From assembly GCA_964391325.1 (NCBI GenBank), contig CAYMJM010000001.1:23006-87005 (forward strand): a DNA stretch of 64,000 nt. The letters are read 5' to 3'. The position numbers and the translations under genes are program-made. The DNA comes from CAYMJM01 sp964391325 (GTDB taxonomy: Bacteria > Patescibacteriota > Dojkabacteria > B142 > JAFGMG01). The notes beneath the pieces were generated by a model. The model did no database searches and was not told where the DNA came from. It worked only from the letters and a program-made list of their open reading frames with translations. Below are positions 1 to 8,819 of this stretch, piece by piece; the first letter of the stretch is position 1, and the number at the start of each line of letters is the position of its first letter.

Positions 1-1149
1 ATTTAGCTTCACCAGTTTTCGTGCTTCTGTTTTGGCTTCTTTCCATGTCTTCCTAGGGTTAAAGGATGTGTTGATTAATGTTTGTTCATAAGCAGTCATT
101 ATTTCTTGGTAAAGTCCCTGATCAGTGAGGCCTTCCCTAAACTCAACTATTTTTGCAATTCCAGTTTTGGAAGCAAGCTTCGCATTTTCCAATTGTTCAT
201 TATTTGACGACCAGGGTAATGGCATGAAAACTGTCGGGATGCCTTTAAAAAGTATCTTTTGTACGGTATTTGCGCCTGATCTGGAAAGCACGAGGGTCGT
301 ATTGTCAAGGATTCTGCTTAATTTTTCAGGTTCAATAAAATCAAAAACTTGATACCTTCGTTTGAATTTTGCCGGTAGAGAGACAGCCTCTTTCCGTGCG
401 AGCTCAAGGTCTCTTGTAATACTACTATGCCCAGTTTGATGAACAATATTAAAAGTTTCTAGGTATTTCTCCAGAATAGATGATCGAAGCCTTTTATTGA
501 ATGTGTTTGCACCTTGATTGCCCCCTATGATTAGTAAGATGGGTAAATTATTAGCAAAAAATTTTTTCGATGCTCTAGCGTTAAGAAACTCTGCTTCCAT
601 CGGATTTCCGGTAATTTTTATATGCCTATGTTTCGAGAAATACTTCCTAGATTGTGCCCAGCTTAGAAACACTTGGTCAGCAAATCTATATGTTGTTCGA
701 GTAGCTAGACCAGGTCTAACGGGCTGTTCATGCAAATACAATTTGACTCTCAAAAGTTTGATAAGTGGAAACTGTAGGAATATAGGAACATTGAGATATC
801 CGCCGAATCCGATAATTATTTTAGGTTTGTACTTCAAGATAATGAAAGCTGCCTGAATAAACCCACCAGGGATTAGAAGTAAGTTGAGTAAAGCTTTCTT
901 CCACGTAGCTCTTGTCCATTTTTTCCATAATTTCCCGGTTTGAAGGTCTATGAATTTTATTGCCTTTCTATTGATTAGGCTGTATTCAGAGCTATAATTT
1001 GTGTCTCCTGTCTGGGAGTACTTCTGTCCTATCCAAACTATGTTGTGAAAGCCTTTTTCTTGAAGTTTGTTCAAAACTGCCAGCGCAGGTGTCATGTGTC
1101 CACCAATTATTGCAATGCGTATATTTTTATCAATAACTTTTGCCCTCAT
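1..1149 (-). CDS. murG: MurG-type UDP-GlcNAc transferase (C-terminus cut by window edge)
   Basis: This gene probably makes lipid II by adding GlcNAc to lipid I at the inner membrane face. The frame is open from an ATG at 1147-1149 to base 1, so 383 codons are seen and the stop lies outside the window. Family features read on the minus strand are an N-terminal IIGGHMTPALA loop, GFGGY, HEQPVRPG, a TGNP stretch, GGNQGAN and SRSGANTVQ followed by PLPW...NEQ. The GT28 fold is therefore clear. Oddities: the first loop lacks the usual GTGGH start, and the glutamate expected in the SGA-T--E nucleotide site is Gln. It lies 5 bases after the surface-protein gene and in the same operon as ftsW, which fits MurG. 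A MurG paralogue with another acceptor is possible. Confidence 0.85.
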   Translation of the reverse strand, partial: MRAKVIDKNIRIAIIGGHMTPALAVLNKLQEKGFHNIVWIGQKYSQTGDTNYSSEYSLINRKAIKFIDLQTGKLWKKWTRATWKKALLNLLLIPGGFIQAAFIILKYKPKIIIGFGGYLNVPIFLQFPLIKLLRVKLYLHEQPVRPGLATRTTYRFADQVFLSWAQSRKYFSKHRHIKITGNPMEAEFLNARASKKFFANNLPILLIIGGNQGANTFNKRLRSSILEKYLETFNIVHQTGHSSITRDLELARKEAVSLPAKFKRRYQVFDFIEPEKLSRILDNTTLVLSRSGANTVQKILFKGIPTVFMPLPWSSNNEQLENAKLASKTGIAKIVEFREGLTDQGLYQEIMTAYEQTLINTSFNPRKTWKEAKTEARKLVKLN

Positions 1150-1154
1150 TTAGC

Positions 1155-2498
1155 TCACATTTTAGGTGTTAGTTCTGACTCCTTATTACTGATTTTTGTA
1201 TCGTAAGCTGCTTTTTCTTCAGGAGTGAGCAATCTGGAATCAAATTGCGGTTTAGTTTTCGTTGTGGTGTCTTTTTTCTTAAATAATTTAATTTTTTTCG
1301 TTTTAATTAAATAAGCGGTAACTAATCCAATTCCTGAAAGTATCAATAGTATTGCTATGATTAAAGTAAAGCTGTTTGTGCCATCTTCCTCTTGAGTGTC
1401 AGTGGTCGTATTAATGATAGTCAGTCTTTCGGTTGTGCTTTGCTCTGAAATCCCTGTCGCGATGACCTGAACTATGTTCTCTCCCTCCTGGAGCTCTACT
1501 GGTACTGTGAATGAGCCGTCATCAGAAATAGAAACAGCTTGGGTTAACTTTTCATCATTCAGGTATACAATGATTTCGGAGTCTAAATCATCTATCATAC
1601 CTTCAATCTCATGTTCGGGCTGATCAACGTCATATTCAAGTTCCTCGAATTTTAAAGTCGGACGTATAGAGTAAGTTGAAAATTCGGTTACATCAAAACT
1701 GACAGCTGAGGATCCTGTTAAAATAATATTTTCAACATTCTTTCCCGCTTCTGCATCATCTTTCATAATAGCCGGGGTATAATCACTGCCAAGTGATACA
1801 AAATTTAATCCATATAATGTAACTGTTGCTGGCTTATTAAGCTCTGGCATTAAATCGGTTGCTATTGATACTTCTCCAGGATGATCCATAAACACATATT
1901 GGTCCAGTTTATTCAACCTAGTTACTGTTTCGTTCATGCTTAAATCAATGCTGGTGTTGAAAACGATTTTGGCTATATCTGGAACATGCAACGTAAAGTT
2001 TTGTATAGATTTTAACTGATCTTTGGTATACCCTTGAAGTTTCGTTGTTGTGCTTGTAGGCAAGTAAAACCGAGTTGGTAACTTTATCTCTATCGTTTGT
2101 TCATTATCCTCCTTTTGATTTACAGTCTCTTTTTGTTTGGGTTTAACTCCAAAGTAAACTTCTACTTGCTCTCCAGCTTGTACGGTCTTATTTTTCGTAG
2201 CAATTTCTCCGGAGGTGAGTTCATAATTACTTCCTTCTGTGAGGTTAATTTTGATTGTATATTCACCCGCTTGTAGACCGGAGAAAACTGCTTTTCCTTG
2301 CACATCAGTATTTTTAGCTTGATCGTAATTATTTGTCTTCAAAGAAATATTAATCCCTTGAATCAGATCTCCCTCTAGTGTTTTCGTATAGACTACTATA
2401 GTAGCTTTTTCCTCAATAGTTTCTTCTTCTGCAAAGACGGAGGCAGGAAATGGGATAGCTAGGGTAAGTAGAAGAAAGCATATTAAAACTTTTTTCAT
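1155..2498 (-). CDS. Secreted surface protein with Cna-B-like and Ig-like domains and a C-terminal membrane anchor
   Basis: No specific function is recognised. The ATG at 2498 gives a clean signal peptide (MKKVLICFLLLTLAIPFPASVFA). The longer frame starts with TTG and overlaps ftsW, so I prefer the ATG. After the signal peptide comes a CnaB/carboxypeptidase-regulatory-like beta domain (about residues 25-110), a long central region, an Ig-like beta domain (about 295-365) and a C-terminal hydrophobic helix (about 380-405) followed by a basic cytoplasmic tail. The topology is type I, with most of the protein outside. It sits between ftsW and murG with gaps of 31 and 5 bases, so it is probably co-transcribed with cell-wall synthesis genes. 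A role in the cell surface or division site is inference. Confidence 0.75.
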   Translation of the reverse strand: MKKVLICFLLLTLAIPFPASVFAEEETIEEKATIVVYTKTLEGDLIQGINISLKTNNYDQAKNTDVQGKAVFSGLQAGEYTIKINLTEGSNYELTSGEIATKNKTVQAGEQVEVYFGVKPKQKETVNQKEDNEQTIEIKLPTRFYLPTSTTTKLQGYTKDQLKSIQNFTLHVPDIAKIVFNTSIDLSMNETVTRLNKLDQYVFMDHPGEVSIATDLMPELNKPATVTLYGLNFVSLGSDYTPAIMKDDAEAGKNVENIILTGSSAVSFDVTEFSTYSIRPTLKFEELEYDVDQPEHEIEGMIDDLDSEIIVYLNDEKLTQAVSISDDGSFTVPVELQEGENIVQVIATGISEQSTTERLTIINTTTDTQEEDGTNSFTLIIAILLILSGIGLVTAYLIKTKKIKLFKKKDTTTKTKPQFDSRLLTPEEKAAYDTKISNKESELTPKM

Positions 2499-2529
2499 CT
2501 CTACAATATTAATAATTTTATTTAATGTG

Positions 2530-3711
2530 CTAGTCAAGGTTAGCGTATTTGCTTATATTTAACAAGAGACCTAAGCTTGCCAGAAGAACAATCATTGAAC
2601 TTCCTCCATAGCTTATGAAAGGAAGAGCGATACCTGTTAATGGGATGAGGCCAACATTTGCTGCTATGTTTAGGAATGCCTGAAACGATATCCATAATGT
2701 AATTCCGGAAGCAAGCAAAGCCCCGAGTTTATCCGGGGCGTTTTGGGCTATTTTTAATCCGCGCAAAGATATGTATAAAAAGCAGGCTACTATAGCAGAT
2801 GCTCCCAGTAAGCCAAGCTCTTCTGCTATAACTGCGAATATGGTGTCACTAAAAGCTGTTTCTCCTAAATAATTAAATTTTTGCCTTGACTGTCCAAATC
2901 CCTCTCCAAGTATACCGCCAGCTCCGATTGCTGTTAGCATTTGACTTAGCTGATAGCCACTACCTAGTCTATCTTCCGGTGTGCCTGTTTTTAGGACTGT
3001 CAGATAGGTTTTGATACGGTTTATTCTGTAGCTTTCTAAGAAGGCTGCCAATAGACCAATAAGGGTAGAAGTTAGCATAATAGCGAAAAATCCAATATTG
3101 TGTATAAAGCCTTCTCCAGCCATATAGTACATACCTAATGCAACTATACCTATCAGGGCTGTAGTTCCTAAATCAGGCTCAATGAGTATCAGGACCAATA
3201 TAATGGACAATATTAATAGGAAGGGCAACATCTCAACTACCAGGTAGTTACGTAAAGGGTTTTTATATTTTATAGCTTTGGTTTTTCTGGATAACCAGCT
3301 GGCAAGATATATGATAAGTGCAAGCTTTGTAAATTCTGATGGCTGCGGATCAAATAGCGGCAGATCTATCCATCTTTTAGCTCCTCCTATTTCTACACCA
3401 GCAAAAAGTACAACTATTAACATTAGTATTGAAGCTGTAATAAGAATGGGGGCAACTTTGGGAAGTTTGTGGTAATCAAACCGGTACAGAAAGTATCCAG
3501 CTATAAGTCCAAGGATAATCCAAATAAATTGTCTATAGAAATAATACCACGAGTTTCTATCTTGGCTAAAAGCTACAATGACACTGGAGCTATACACCAT
3601 GATCCATCCAAAAAGCGTAAGGAAACTCACTATAATCAATAAATGAAAGTCAGGTTTTCCTGCTGTGCCTATACGAGTTCTTTTTTTGTATGTAGCCTTT
3701 CGTCTTCTCAT
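2530..3711 (-). CDS. ftsW: FtsW-type SEDS peptidoglycan polymerase
   Basis: This is a polytopic membrane protein of the FtsW/RodA/SpoVE family, which polymerises lipid II into glycan strands. The 393 residues give about ten membrane helices after a basic N-terminus (MRRRKATYKKR). The family signature PFISYGGSSM is near the C-terminus, and the long extracellular loop containing GSGYQLSQML and GGILGEGFGQS is typical. The neighbour murG in the same operon favours FtsW over RodA. It is divergent from the DUF1858 gene, with about 70 bases between the two starts. Confidence 0.9.
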   Translation of the reverse strand: MRRRKATYKKRTRIGTAGKPDFHLLIIVSFLTLFGWIMVYSSSVIVAFSQDRNSWYYFYRQFIWIILGLIAGYFLYRFDYHKLPKVAPILITASILMLIVVLFAGVEIGGAKRWIDLPLFDPQPSEFTKLALIIYLASWLSRKTKAIKYKNPLRNYLVVEMLPFLLILSIILVLILIEPDLGTTALIGIVALGMYYMAGEGFIHNIGFFAIMLTSTLIGLLAAFLESYRINRIKTYLTVLKTGTPEDRLGSGYQLSQMLTAIGAGGILGEGFGQSRQKFNYLGETAFSDTIFAVIAEELGLLGASAIVACFLYISLRGLKIAQNAPDKLGALLASGITLWISFQAFLNIAANVGLIPLTGIALPFISYGGSSMIVLLASLGLLLNISKYANLD

Positions 3712-3743
3712 TAAGAGGCAGTATATAAATACATGACCTATTG

Positions 3744-3763
3744 TATAATGATAACTGTTATCA
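3744..3763 (+). promoter_or_regulatory. -10 box overlapping a 15-bp palindrome upstream of the DUF1858 gene
   Basis: TATAAT at 3744-3749 runs into the perfect palindrome TGATAACTGTTATCA at 3749-3763, twenty bases before the chosen start codon. A palindrome at the expected transcription start is a common repressor-site arrangement. It also lies in the divergent ftsW/DUF1858 gap, so it could affect both genes. The regulator is unknown. Confidence 0.5.
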
Positions 3764-3782
3764 GTCTAGTATGGAGGATTCT

Positions 3783-4019
3783 ATGAAGGATATAAAAAAG
3801 AATTACAAAGTCACTTTAGATACGCCAATTGCAGAGCTTGCGGAATTATTCCCTGAAGTCGCAGAGTTCTTAACATTGGAGTATGGATTTCATTGTATAG
3901 GTTGTCCTCTATCTTATTTTGAGACTATAGGAGATGGTGTACAGGTTCATGGTCTTTTAGATACTGAAATTCAAGACCTCTTAAAACAAGTTAATGAAAT
4001 AATTCAAGAAAGTAATTAA
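3783..4019 (+). CDS. DUF1858 redox-disulfide domain protein
   Basis: A 78-residue protein of the DUF1858 family, short helical proteins with a CxxC pair often linked to redox or metal-cluster enzymes. The pair is Cys38 and Cys41 in FHCIGCPLS, and the family ending HGL is present. A GGAGG ribosome site at 3773-3777 lies five bases before the ATG at 3783 and decides the start; upstream in-frame starts are less well placed. The 3' end overlaps the convergent gene at 3991 by 29 bases. Function beyond a likely disulfide or metal role is unknown. Confidence 0.8.
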   Translation: MKDIKKNYKVTLDTPIAELAELFPEVAEFLTLEYGFHCIGCPLSYFETIGDGVQVHGLLDTEIQDLLKQVNEIIQESN

Positions 4020-4506
4020 CCTCTATGGCAGCATTTTCACGTATCTCGCTATCCAGGCTGTTTTGTTTTTCAAGTTTAGCATTATAGTCATTGATTAGAT
4101 CTTGAATATTGACTTTTTCAGAAGAAGCTAGAGCCCTTTCGTACCTTTCCGCACTTTTTATAAGTTCGCGTGATATTGCGATAAAAGACAGATTTTTTTC
4201 TTTGAGTGCTTTGTTCATAAATAGCTCTTTTGTAGTTTCAATCTTGAGTTCCAGTTCTCCAATACTGCTTTCCAAATCAGTATATACTTGATTGCTTCCC
4301 TCTTCTAGAGAATCTATTTTCAAGCTGATAGTTAGGGTTTCTGTATCGGATAAAACTTTGTTTCTTAGCGGTTGTATTTCATTTTCATATTCTACAGGCA
4401 CTTTTAAGTTGCTAATAAAAAAAACTGTGATAGTTAAGCAAAGAATAATAGACAAACTGATAGTTATTGTTCGTATGTTTATATTTATTTTTACCAATTT
4501 TTTCAT
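3991..4506 (-). CDS. Small membrane-anchored coiled-coil protein, unknown function
   Basis: The family is not recognised. The 171 residues have a basic N-terminus, one membrane helix (about residues 13-32) and then a charged, heptad-rich helical region to the end, so it is probably anchored in the membrane with a coiled-coil domain outside. The last 29 bases overlap the convergent DUF1858 gene, so the two 3' ends share sequence and could interfere with each other. No cysteine or catalytic motif is visible. Confidence 0.6.
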   Translation of the reverse strand: MKKLVKININIRTITISLSIILCLTITVFFISNLKVPVEYENEIQPLRNKVLSDTETLTISLKIDSLEEGSNQVYTDLESSIGELELKIETTKELFMNKALKEKNLSFIAISRELIKSAERYERALASSEKVNIQDLINDYNAKLEKQNSLDSEIRENAAIEVNYFLELFH

Positions 4507-4562
4507 AAAAGTATTTAGGTGTTAGGTTTAAGTATAACTACCTACTAACTTGTAGATACATT

Positions 4563-5762
4563 TTAAAAATCTACTTGTTTAAGAAAATCATTACCAAGCT
4601 GAATAGCCTCTGGAAGTGACATACCCATGTGTGACTCAAATAATGTTTCCCAAACTTTAAGATACTCTTCTGGTGCAACACTTTGTTGAAAAGGGCTGAG
4701 GGCATCCTGATAGTCTATAATTGCCTGTTTAAAATTTGTAATGCTTCGATAGAAAAAAGGGTAGGATTTATTTGTGTTATTTTTACTGATACGTGTGTAG
4801 TGTGCTAAAAGCGCATTGAAAATAATCGCGGAGAACAGGTAGCTTCGAGAAATTTGGGCATTTGGGAAATCTACAAATAATGAATTAACATCCATCCATT
4901 CCAGCAGAATATTTTTCCTGACGTTTTCATAATTAAAGTCTCGAGTACTGGCTAACGGCAGTTCATCTAAGACCATAAGTAAGTCCAGGGGATTTGCTTG
5001 TATTTCAAAGGTTTGTGCGATCCCCTCGTCGATTATAGGCAATAAACGCGTATCACTTCCCCCTGTTGCTTTCTCCATAGCAAAATGACCTAGTTCATGC
5101 TTTATACTACCTACACTTGTGTTATATATTGTTGCTACATTTTCATCTGCCCTATAATGCCCGCATTCACGAATATTTTTTTGTATTCCTAAATTTGATA
5201 GAACTAGTAAAGTCATTCCTGCAAAAATCTGTGGCTGTCCAGCAGTAAATTTGAGTACTGTTTCTAGAGACTCCCTGACATCTGCACTAAGCAGAAATTC
5301 ATCGACTTCTTCGAAATTGATTTCAGCTTCCTGAGGCGGTTGCTTAAATGTAAAAAATTCAAATTCAAAAGGTTTTTTTCGTCGCCCGAGCCTATCAAGT
5401 ATTGCCTTGGGTTTGAATCTCACAGTTCCAAATGAAGGGCTTAGTTTTTGTCCTTTAATTTTATCTACAATGAACGATAAAGCTTCTAAACTCTCTAACC
5501 AGGCTTCATCATCTTTAGTCCTTGCTAATTGTCCCCCATGCTGGTACAGCATCAATGTATTAGCTGCTGTAAATAGAGCTTGAATGCCCTTGCCGTAGAC
5601 AGCTTTTGCAGAATAAAAATTTCCGTCAGGATTAGTCCATTCAGCAATCAGGTCTTCAGCATAATCAACTGGGTTTTGTGCTTCTAATATATTATCTACA
5701 AAACCATAAAAATTTTGCCGTACTTGCTGATCCTCTGGTGGTTGAATTAGTTCTTGTTGCAT
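4563..5762 (-). CDS. Putative cytosolic gluzincin-like zinc metallopeptidase
   Basis: The 399-residue protein has no signal peptide or membrane helix. It carries a HExxH zinc motif, KHELGHFAME, at about residues 220-228. About 20 residues later comes DEGIAQ, whose Glu is placed as the third zinc ligand of peptidase-MA/gluzincin enzymes. The rest is helical with no recognised substrate domain. It stands alone, 100 bases from the downstream transporter gene. I infer a zinc peptidase, but the substrate is unknown, and a non-peptidase metalloprotein with this fold cannot be excluded. Confidence 0.65.
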   Translation of the reverse strand: MQQELIQPPEDQQVRQNFYGFVDNILEAQNPVDYAEDLIAEWTNPDGNFYSAKAVYGKGIQALFTAANTLMLYQHGGQLARTKDDEAWLESLEALSFIVDKIKGQKLSPSFGTVRFKPKAILDRLGRRKKPFEFEFFTFKQPPQEAEINFEEVDEFLLSADVRESLETVLKFTAGQPQIFAGMTLLVLSNLGIQKNIRECGHYRADENVATIYNTSVGSIKHELGHFAMEKATGGSDTRLLPIIDEGIAQTFEIQANPLDLLMVLDELPLASTRDFNYENVRKNILLEWMDVNSLFVDFPNAQISRSYLFSAIIFNALLAHYTRISKNNTNKSYPFFYRSITNFKQAIIDYQDALSPFQQSVAPEEYLKVWETLFESHMGMSLPEAIQLGNDFLKQVDF

Positions 5763-5863
5763 TATTAGCTTTTTGTTAATTCTTTTCTCTAGTATATTTT
5801 ACTATATGTTACTTGATAAATGGTTTTAATTACTACTTAAGTAGCTGTTGCGGAGGCAGGAGT

Positions 5864-6868
5864 TTAGGTATTTACATTCTTTACATTCAAATATTGAGAA
5901 TCCAAGGGTTGTTTTATCCCTTTCTTTAAAGGTTGGTGGTGCTTTTTGCTCCGTGGTTTCCTATAGCTTGCAATTGCTACTCCAGCAATTACTATAATCA
6001 ATGCGATAATCTGTATTAAATAAACATTTTCTTCTAACCACAATACTCCTAGAGGTATAAATATTAACGGTTGTAAATAATAAAAAAGACTGGCCTCAGA
6101 AACTTCTATCAAAGACTGGCCTTTTAAGTATGCAGTTAAGGCTACCACCGAGCCTAAAGCCCCCATATACACTGCAGCGAAAATTACCTCCCAGTGTTGT
6201 AGATCCGATGATATAGACTGTCGAAGCGCCTCATATGAGCCAGCTGACAAGGCAGAGATTACGAGAAAGCTGATCATGCCCACAAAGAAACTTATTCCGG
6301 CTGCATATAGTTTAGGGACATAGGTGTAAGTCTTTTTGGCAAGAATAAAATAGGTAGCGCCAGAGATATTGTTCAGTAGAATCAACATACTGCCTAAAAG
6401 TGACATTTCCATATTCACCCCGACTTTATTGAAAAAAGGGATTAAAGTCAGCAAAAGAGTCCCTGTAAATGCAAATACCAGACCTATAGCTTCGTGGCGT
6501 TCTTGCTTTTCTTTTAGAAAGATAATTCCACCCAGTACTGTGAACAAAGGAGAGGTGGTTGCTATTAAGCTAGCTTCTATCGAAGACGTCTGAGAAAGTC
6601 CTAGGTATAAAAGACTAAGCGTTAATGTGACACCAAGTAACTCAAGGGTGATGATTTTAAATGTTGTGTGTAAATATTTTTTCTTCTGACTAACAAAATA
6701 GATGATAATAGGGACAGATAGGACAGATGCCACACTAAAGCGGTAAAACAGGAATCTGAAAGGGTCGGTAAACTCATATGAATTTTTAACTATTTGTAGG
6801 GAAGCCCCCCAAATGATGGTATTTATCAGAAGGAGAATGTATGCTTTGGTTCTACTCGATAGGTTCAT
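5864..6868 (-). CDS. EamA/DMT-family membrane transporter
   Basis: A 334-residue protein with about ten membrane helices in two similar halves, the pattern of the EamA (DUF6, drug/metabolite transporter) family. An inner-half motif, SLIATTSPLFTVLGGIIFLKE, is matched by LQPLIFIPLGVLWLEE in the second half, as expected for the repeat. The C-terminal tail is basic. EamA proteins export metabolites or amino acids; the substrate cannot be told from sequence. Confidence 0.85.
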   Translation of the reverse strand: MNLSSRTKAYILLLINTIIWGASLQIVKNSYEFTDPFRFLFYRFSVASVLSVPIIIYFVSQKKKYLHTTFKIITLELLGVTLTLSLLYLGLSQTSSIEASLIATTSPLFTVLGGIIFLKEKQERHEAIGLVFAFTGTLLLTLIPFFNKVGVNMEMSLLGSMLILLNNISGATYFILAKKTYTYVPKLYAAGISFFVGMISFLVISALSAGSYEALRQSISSDLQHWEVIFAAVYMGALGSVVALTAYLKGQSLIEVSEASLFYYLQPLIFIPLGVLWLEENVYLIQIIALIIVIAGVAIASYRKPRSKKHHQPLKKGIKQPLDSQYLNVKNVNT

Positions 6869-6912
6869 GGGGTTAATATAACTTGAAATTTATATGATGT
6901 CCAGCTTCACGT

Positions 6913-6936
6913 TAAAAGGGCGCCGAAGGCGCCCTT
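6913..6936 (-). terminator. Intrinsic terminator of the sod gene
   Basis: A perfect 9-bp stem AAGGGCGCC with a 3-base loop (6916-6936) is followed on the minus strand by TTTT. It lies 19 bases past the sod stop codon, and its GC content is far above the surroundings. Confidence 0.85.
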
Positions 6937-6954
6937 GTTTATTCCTGTTGGTCT

Positions 6955-7572
6955 TCAGTTATTTGCTTTAAATAATTCTGCAACTTTTTTCCAATTAACT
7001 ACATTCCACCAATTTTCGATATACTCAGGTCTCCTGTTTTGGTACTTCAGATAGTATGCATGCTCCCACACATCCAAACCAAGAATAGGCACATAGTCTT
7101 GCATATAAGGAGAATCTTGGTTTGGCGTACTTGATATCTCCAATTCCCCGTTGTTAAACACCAGCCAGACCCAGCCACTTCCAAATCTTGTAGAGGCAGC
7201 ACTATTAAATTCCTGTTGAAAATCTTCAAAGCTCCCGAATTTAGTTTCTATTGCAGCCCGTAATTCTCCTTCAGGTTCTTTCCCTGCTTTTGGAGCCATA
7301 ATCTCCCAAAATAACATATGATTGGCATGCCCCCCACCATTATTTATGACCTGTTGGCGGATATCATCCGGTATATTTTGAATATCTCGCAGTATTTCTG
7401 TGATATCTACTGTATAATATTCGTTATGGTCTTCGAGAGCAGCATTAAGCTTATCTATGTATCCTTGATGGTGCTTTGTATGATGAAGCTCCATAGTCTT
7501 AGCATCTATGAATGGCTCAAGAGCAGCATATCCATAAGGAAGATCCGGAAGAGTAAATTTGTCTTCTGTCAT
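6955..7572 (-). CDS. Superoxide dismutase, probably manganese type
   Basis: Converts superoxide to oxygen and peroxide in the cytosol. All four metal ligands are visible: the first His of ELHHTKHH, the His of HANHMLFW, and Asp and His of DVWEHAYY. The pattern GGGHANH plus Gln in TPNQDSP is that of Mn-dependent or cambialistic enzymes; iron enzymes place the Gln earlier. The ATG at 7572 gives the usual start; the longer frame begins with TTG and adds 11 unlikely residues. The gene is monocistronic with its own terminator and divergent from the DsbB-like gene. It implies exposure to oxygen. Confidence 0.93.
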   Translation of the reverse strand: MTEDKFTLPDLPYGYAALEPFIDAKTMELHHTKHHQGYIDKLNAALEDHNEYYTVDITEILRDIQNIPDDIRQQVINNGGGHANHMLFWEIMAPKAGKEPEGELRAAIETKFGSFEDFQQEFNSAASTRFGSGWVWLVFNNGELEISSTPNQDSPYMQDYVPILGLDVWEHAYYLKYQNRRPEYIENWWNVVNWKKVAELFKANN

Positions 7573-7646
7573 ATAACTTAGATAATATATAAAATATTTT
7601 AACAAGAAACTCTAAATTAGAACTATATTAACTCCTTTTTATTACA

Positions 7647-8099
7647 ATGAAAAATAGCAGAGTCATTAAAGTCGTCTATTATTACTACTTAAATATTCTT
7701 TTGATAATTACAGGAATTGGCACTATTATTAGTCTGTATATAAGTGAGTTCCAAGACCTTCCCCCATGTGACCTGTGCTGGTATCAAAGGGTATTTTTCT
7801 ATCCAATCTTTTTTATCACACTTTTTGCATTAATTAGAAAAGATCAGAAAGCTTATTATTATCTGCTCCCATTGGCTGTAACTGGGTTGCCAATCTCCAT
7901 CTATCATCATCTACTGAAAGTTACTACCCTCTTTCCTAAGGAAACTTTTTTTTGCGGAGAACTTGGATCGTGCAGCGAAATTGACTGGGAACTCATACAA
8001 GGAAGTGGAATAACTCTTCCACTGCTTGCAGGGTTAGGCTTTCTTTCCGTCATTTTGGTTTCGATTCTTGCTATTTATCAAAGTAGACGAAGTAAATAA
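7647..8099 (+). CDS. DsbB/BdbC-like disulfide bond formation protein
   Basis: A 150-residue protein with four membrane helices. It has the two redox cysteine pairs of quinone-linked thiol oxidases: Cys41 and Cys44 in PPCDLCWYQR, and Cys103 and Cys109 in FCGELGSC. It probably reoxidises a DsbA-like partner outside the membrane. The many cysteines in the large secreted proteins at 39.9-42.5 and 60.8-64 kb are likely clients of such a pathway. No dsbA is seen in the window. The short length fits the BdbC branch. Confidence 0.88.
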   Translation: MKNSRVIKVVYYYYLNILLIITGIGTIISLYISEFQDLPPCDLCWYQRVFFYPIFFITLFALIRKDQKAYYYLLPLAVTGLPISIYHHLLKVTTLFPKETFFCGELGSCSEIDWELIQGSGITLPLLAGLGFLSVILVSILAIYQSRRSK

Positions 8100-8105
8100 T
8101 TTTGC

Positions 8106-8396
8106 CTAACTATTGATAAATCTAACTCTGCCGCTAGTTTCTAAATCGATGGCTATACGTCTTACTTGCTCAGGAAGTATAGGAGGTTTTAAAGAATATC
8201 CAAGTAGCTGCTCGGAATTTTCAGGATTTAATAATAGTGATCCTACTATTGTCAGTAAGGCTTCTCTTTTTACTATGTGAAATGCCTCTGCTGTTTTAAG
8301 ACTTTCTGGGTCATAACCGAAGCTTTCCACAACTGGACCTATTGGTTCCTTTGCTTGGGCAGAAGGGTATATTTCAATAGTAAATACATTTGCCAT
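8106..8396 (-). CDS. Small hypothetical protein
   Basis: The family is not recognised. The 96-residue soluble protein has a likely beta N-terminus and helical middle, with no cysteine. Its stop is 6 bases from the convergent dsbB-like stop. Frame and composition fit a real gene, but function is unknown. Confidence 0.55.
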   Translation of the reverse strand: MANVFTIEIYPSAQAKEPIGPVVESFGYDPESLKTAEAFHIVKREALLTIVGSLLLNPENSEQLLGYSLKPPILPEQVRRIAIDLETSGRVRFINS

Positions 8397-8531
8397 AGAT
8401 CCCTATCTAATAACTACTGGGTTATAACAGAAATTTAGATTCAAGTAAAAAGTGAGTTAGATGCATATTAAAATTTTTGTAATAAATAATTATTGCATGT
8501 AGAATGCCGAGATAATTATTAAGGAAGTTTT

Positions 8532-8762
8532 ATGCCAGAAGCAACACCTACTCCAGTACCTCAGGATGAACAGCTTAGGCCATCAGCTTGGGATCCAGAT
8601 AATCCATGTTATCCATATGAGCCTGGGCCAGATGTCCCTGAAGGATCTTTAGAAGCTTCAGGTGTAATGTTTGGAGATGATTTGTATGATGACCCTTATA
8701 GAGATAACAGTAATGAAGGCATGGGGCATGTTGACTGGAGGGGTACGCAAAGTCCGAAATAG
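8532..8762 (+). CDS. Small acidic proline-rich protein
   Basis: The family is not recognised. A good ribosome site (AAGGAAG) stands just before the ATG, and a hairpin terminator follows the stop, so this looks like a complete monocistronic gene. The 76 residues are rich in Pro, Asp and Gly, with no membrane segment, and are probably disordered. Confidence 0.6.
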   Translation: MPEATPTPVPQDEQLRPSAWDPDNPCYPYEPGPDVPEGSLEASGVMFGDDLYDDPYRDNSNEGMGHVDWRGTQSPK

Positions 8763-8772
8763 AACTAATAAT

Positions 8773-8799
8773 AAAAGGTCCGAGTACTCGAACCTTTTT
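8773..8799. terminator. Bidirectional intrinsic terminator
   Basis: AAAAGGT and ACCTTTT arms enclose the self-complementary CGAGTACTCG, with one mismatch pair. A T-run follows on the plus strand and the A-run gives one on the minus strand. It lies between two convergent small genes. Confidence 0.75.
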
Positions 8800-8819
8800 G
8801 CTATATTAAGTTTACTCTT

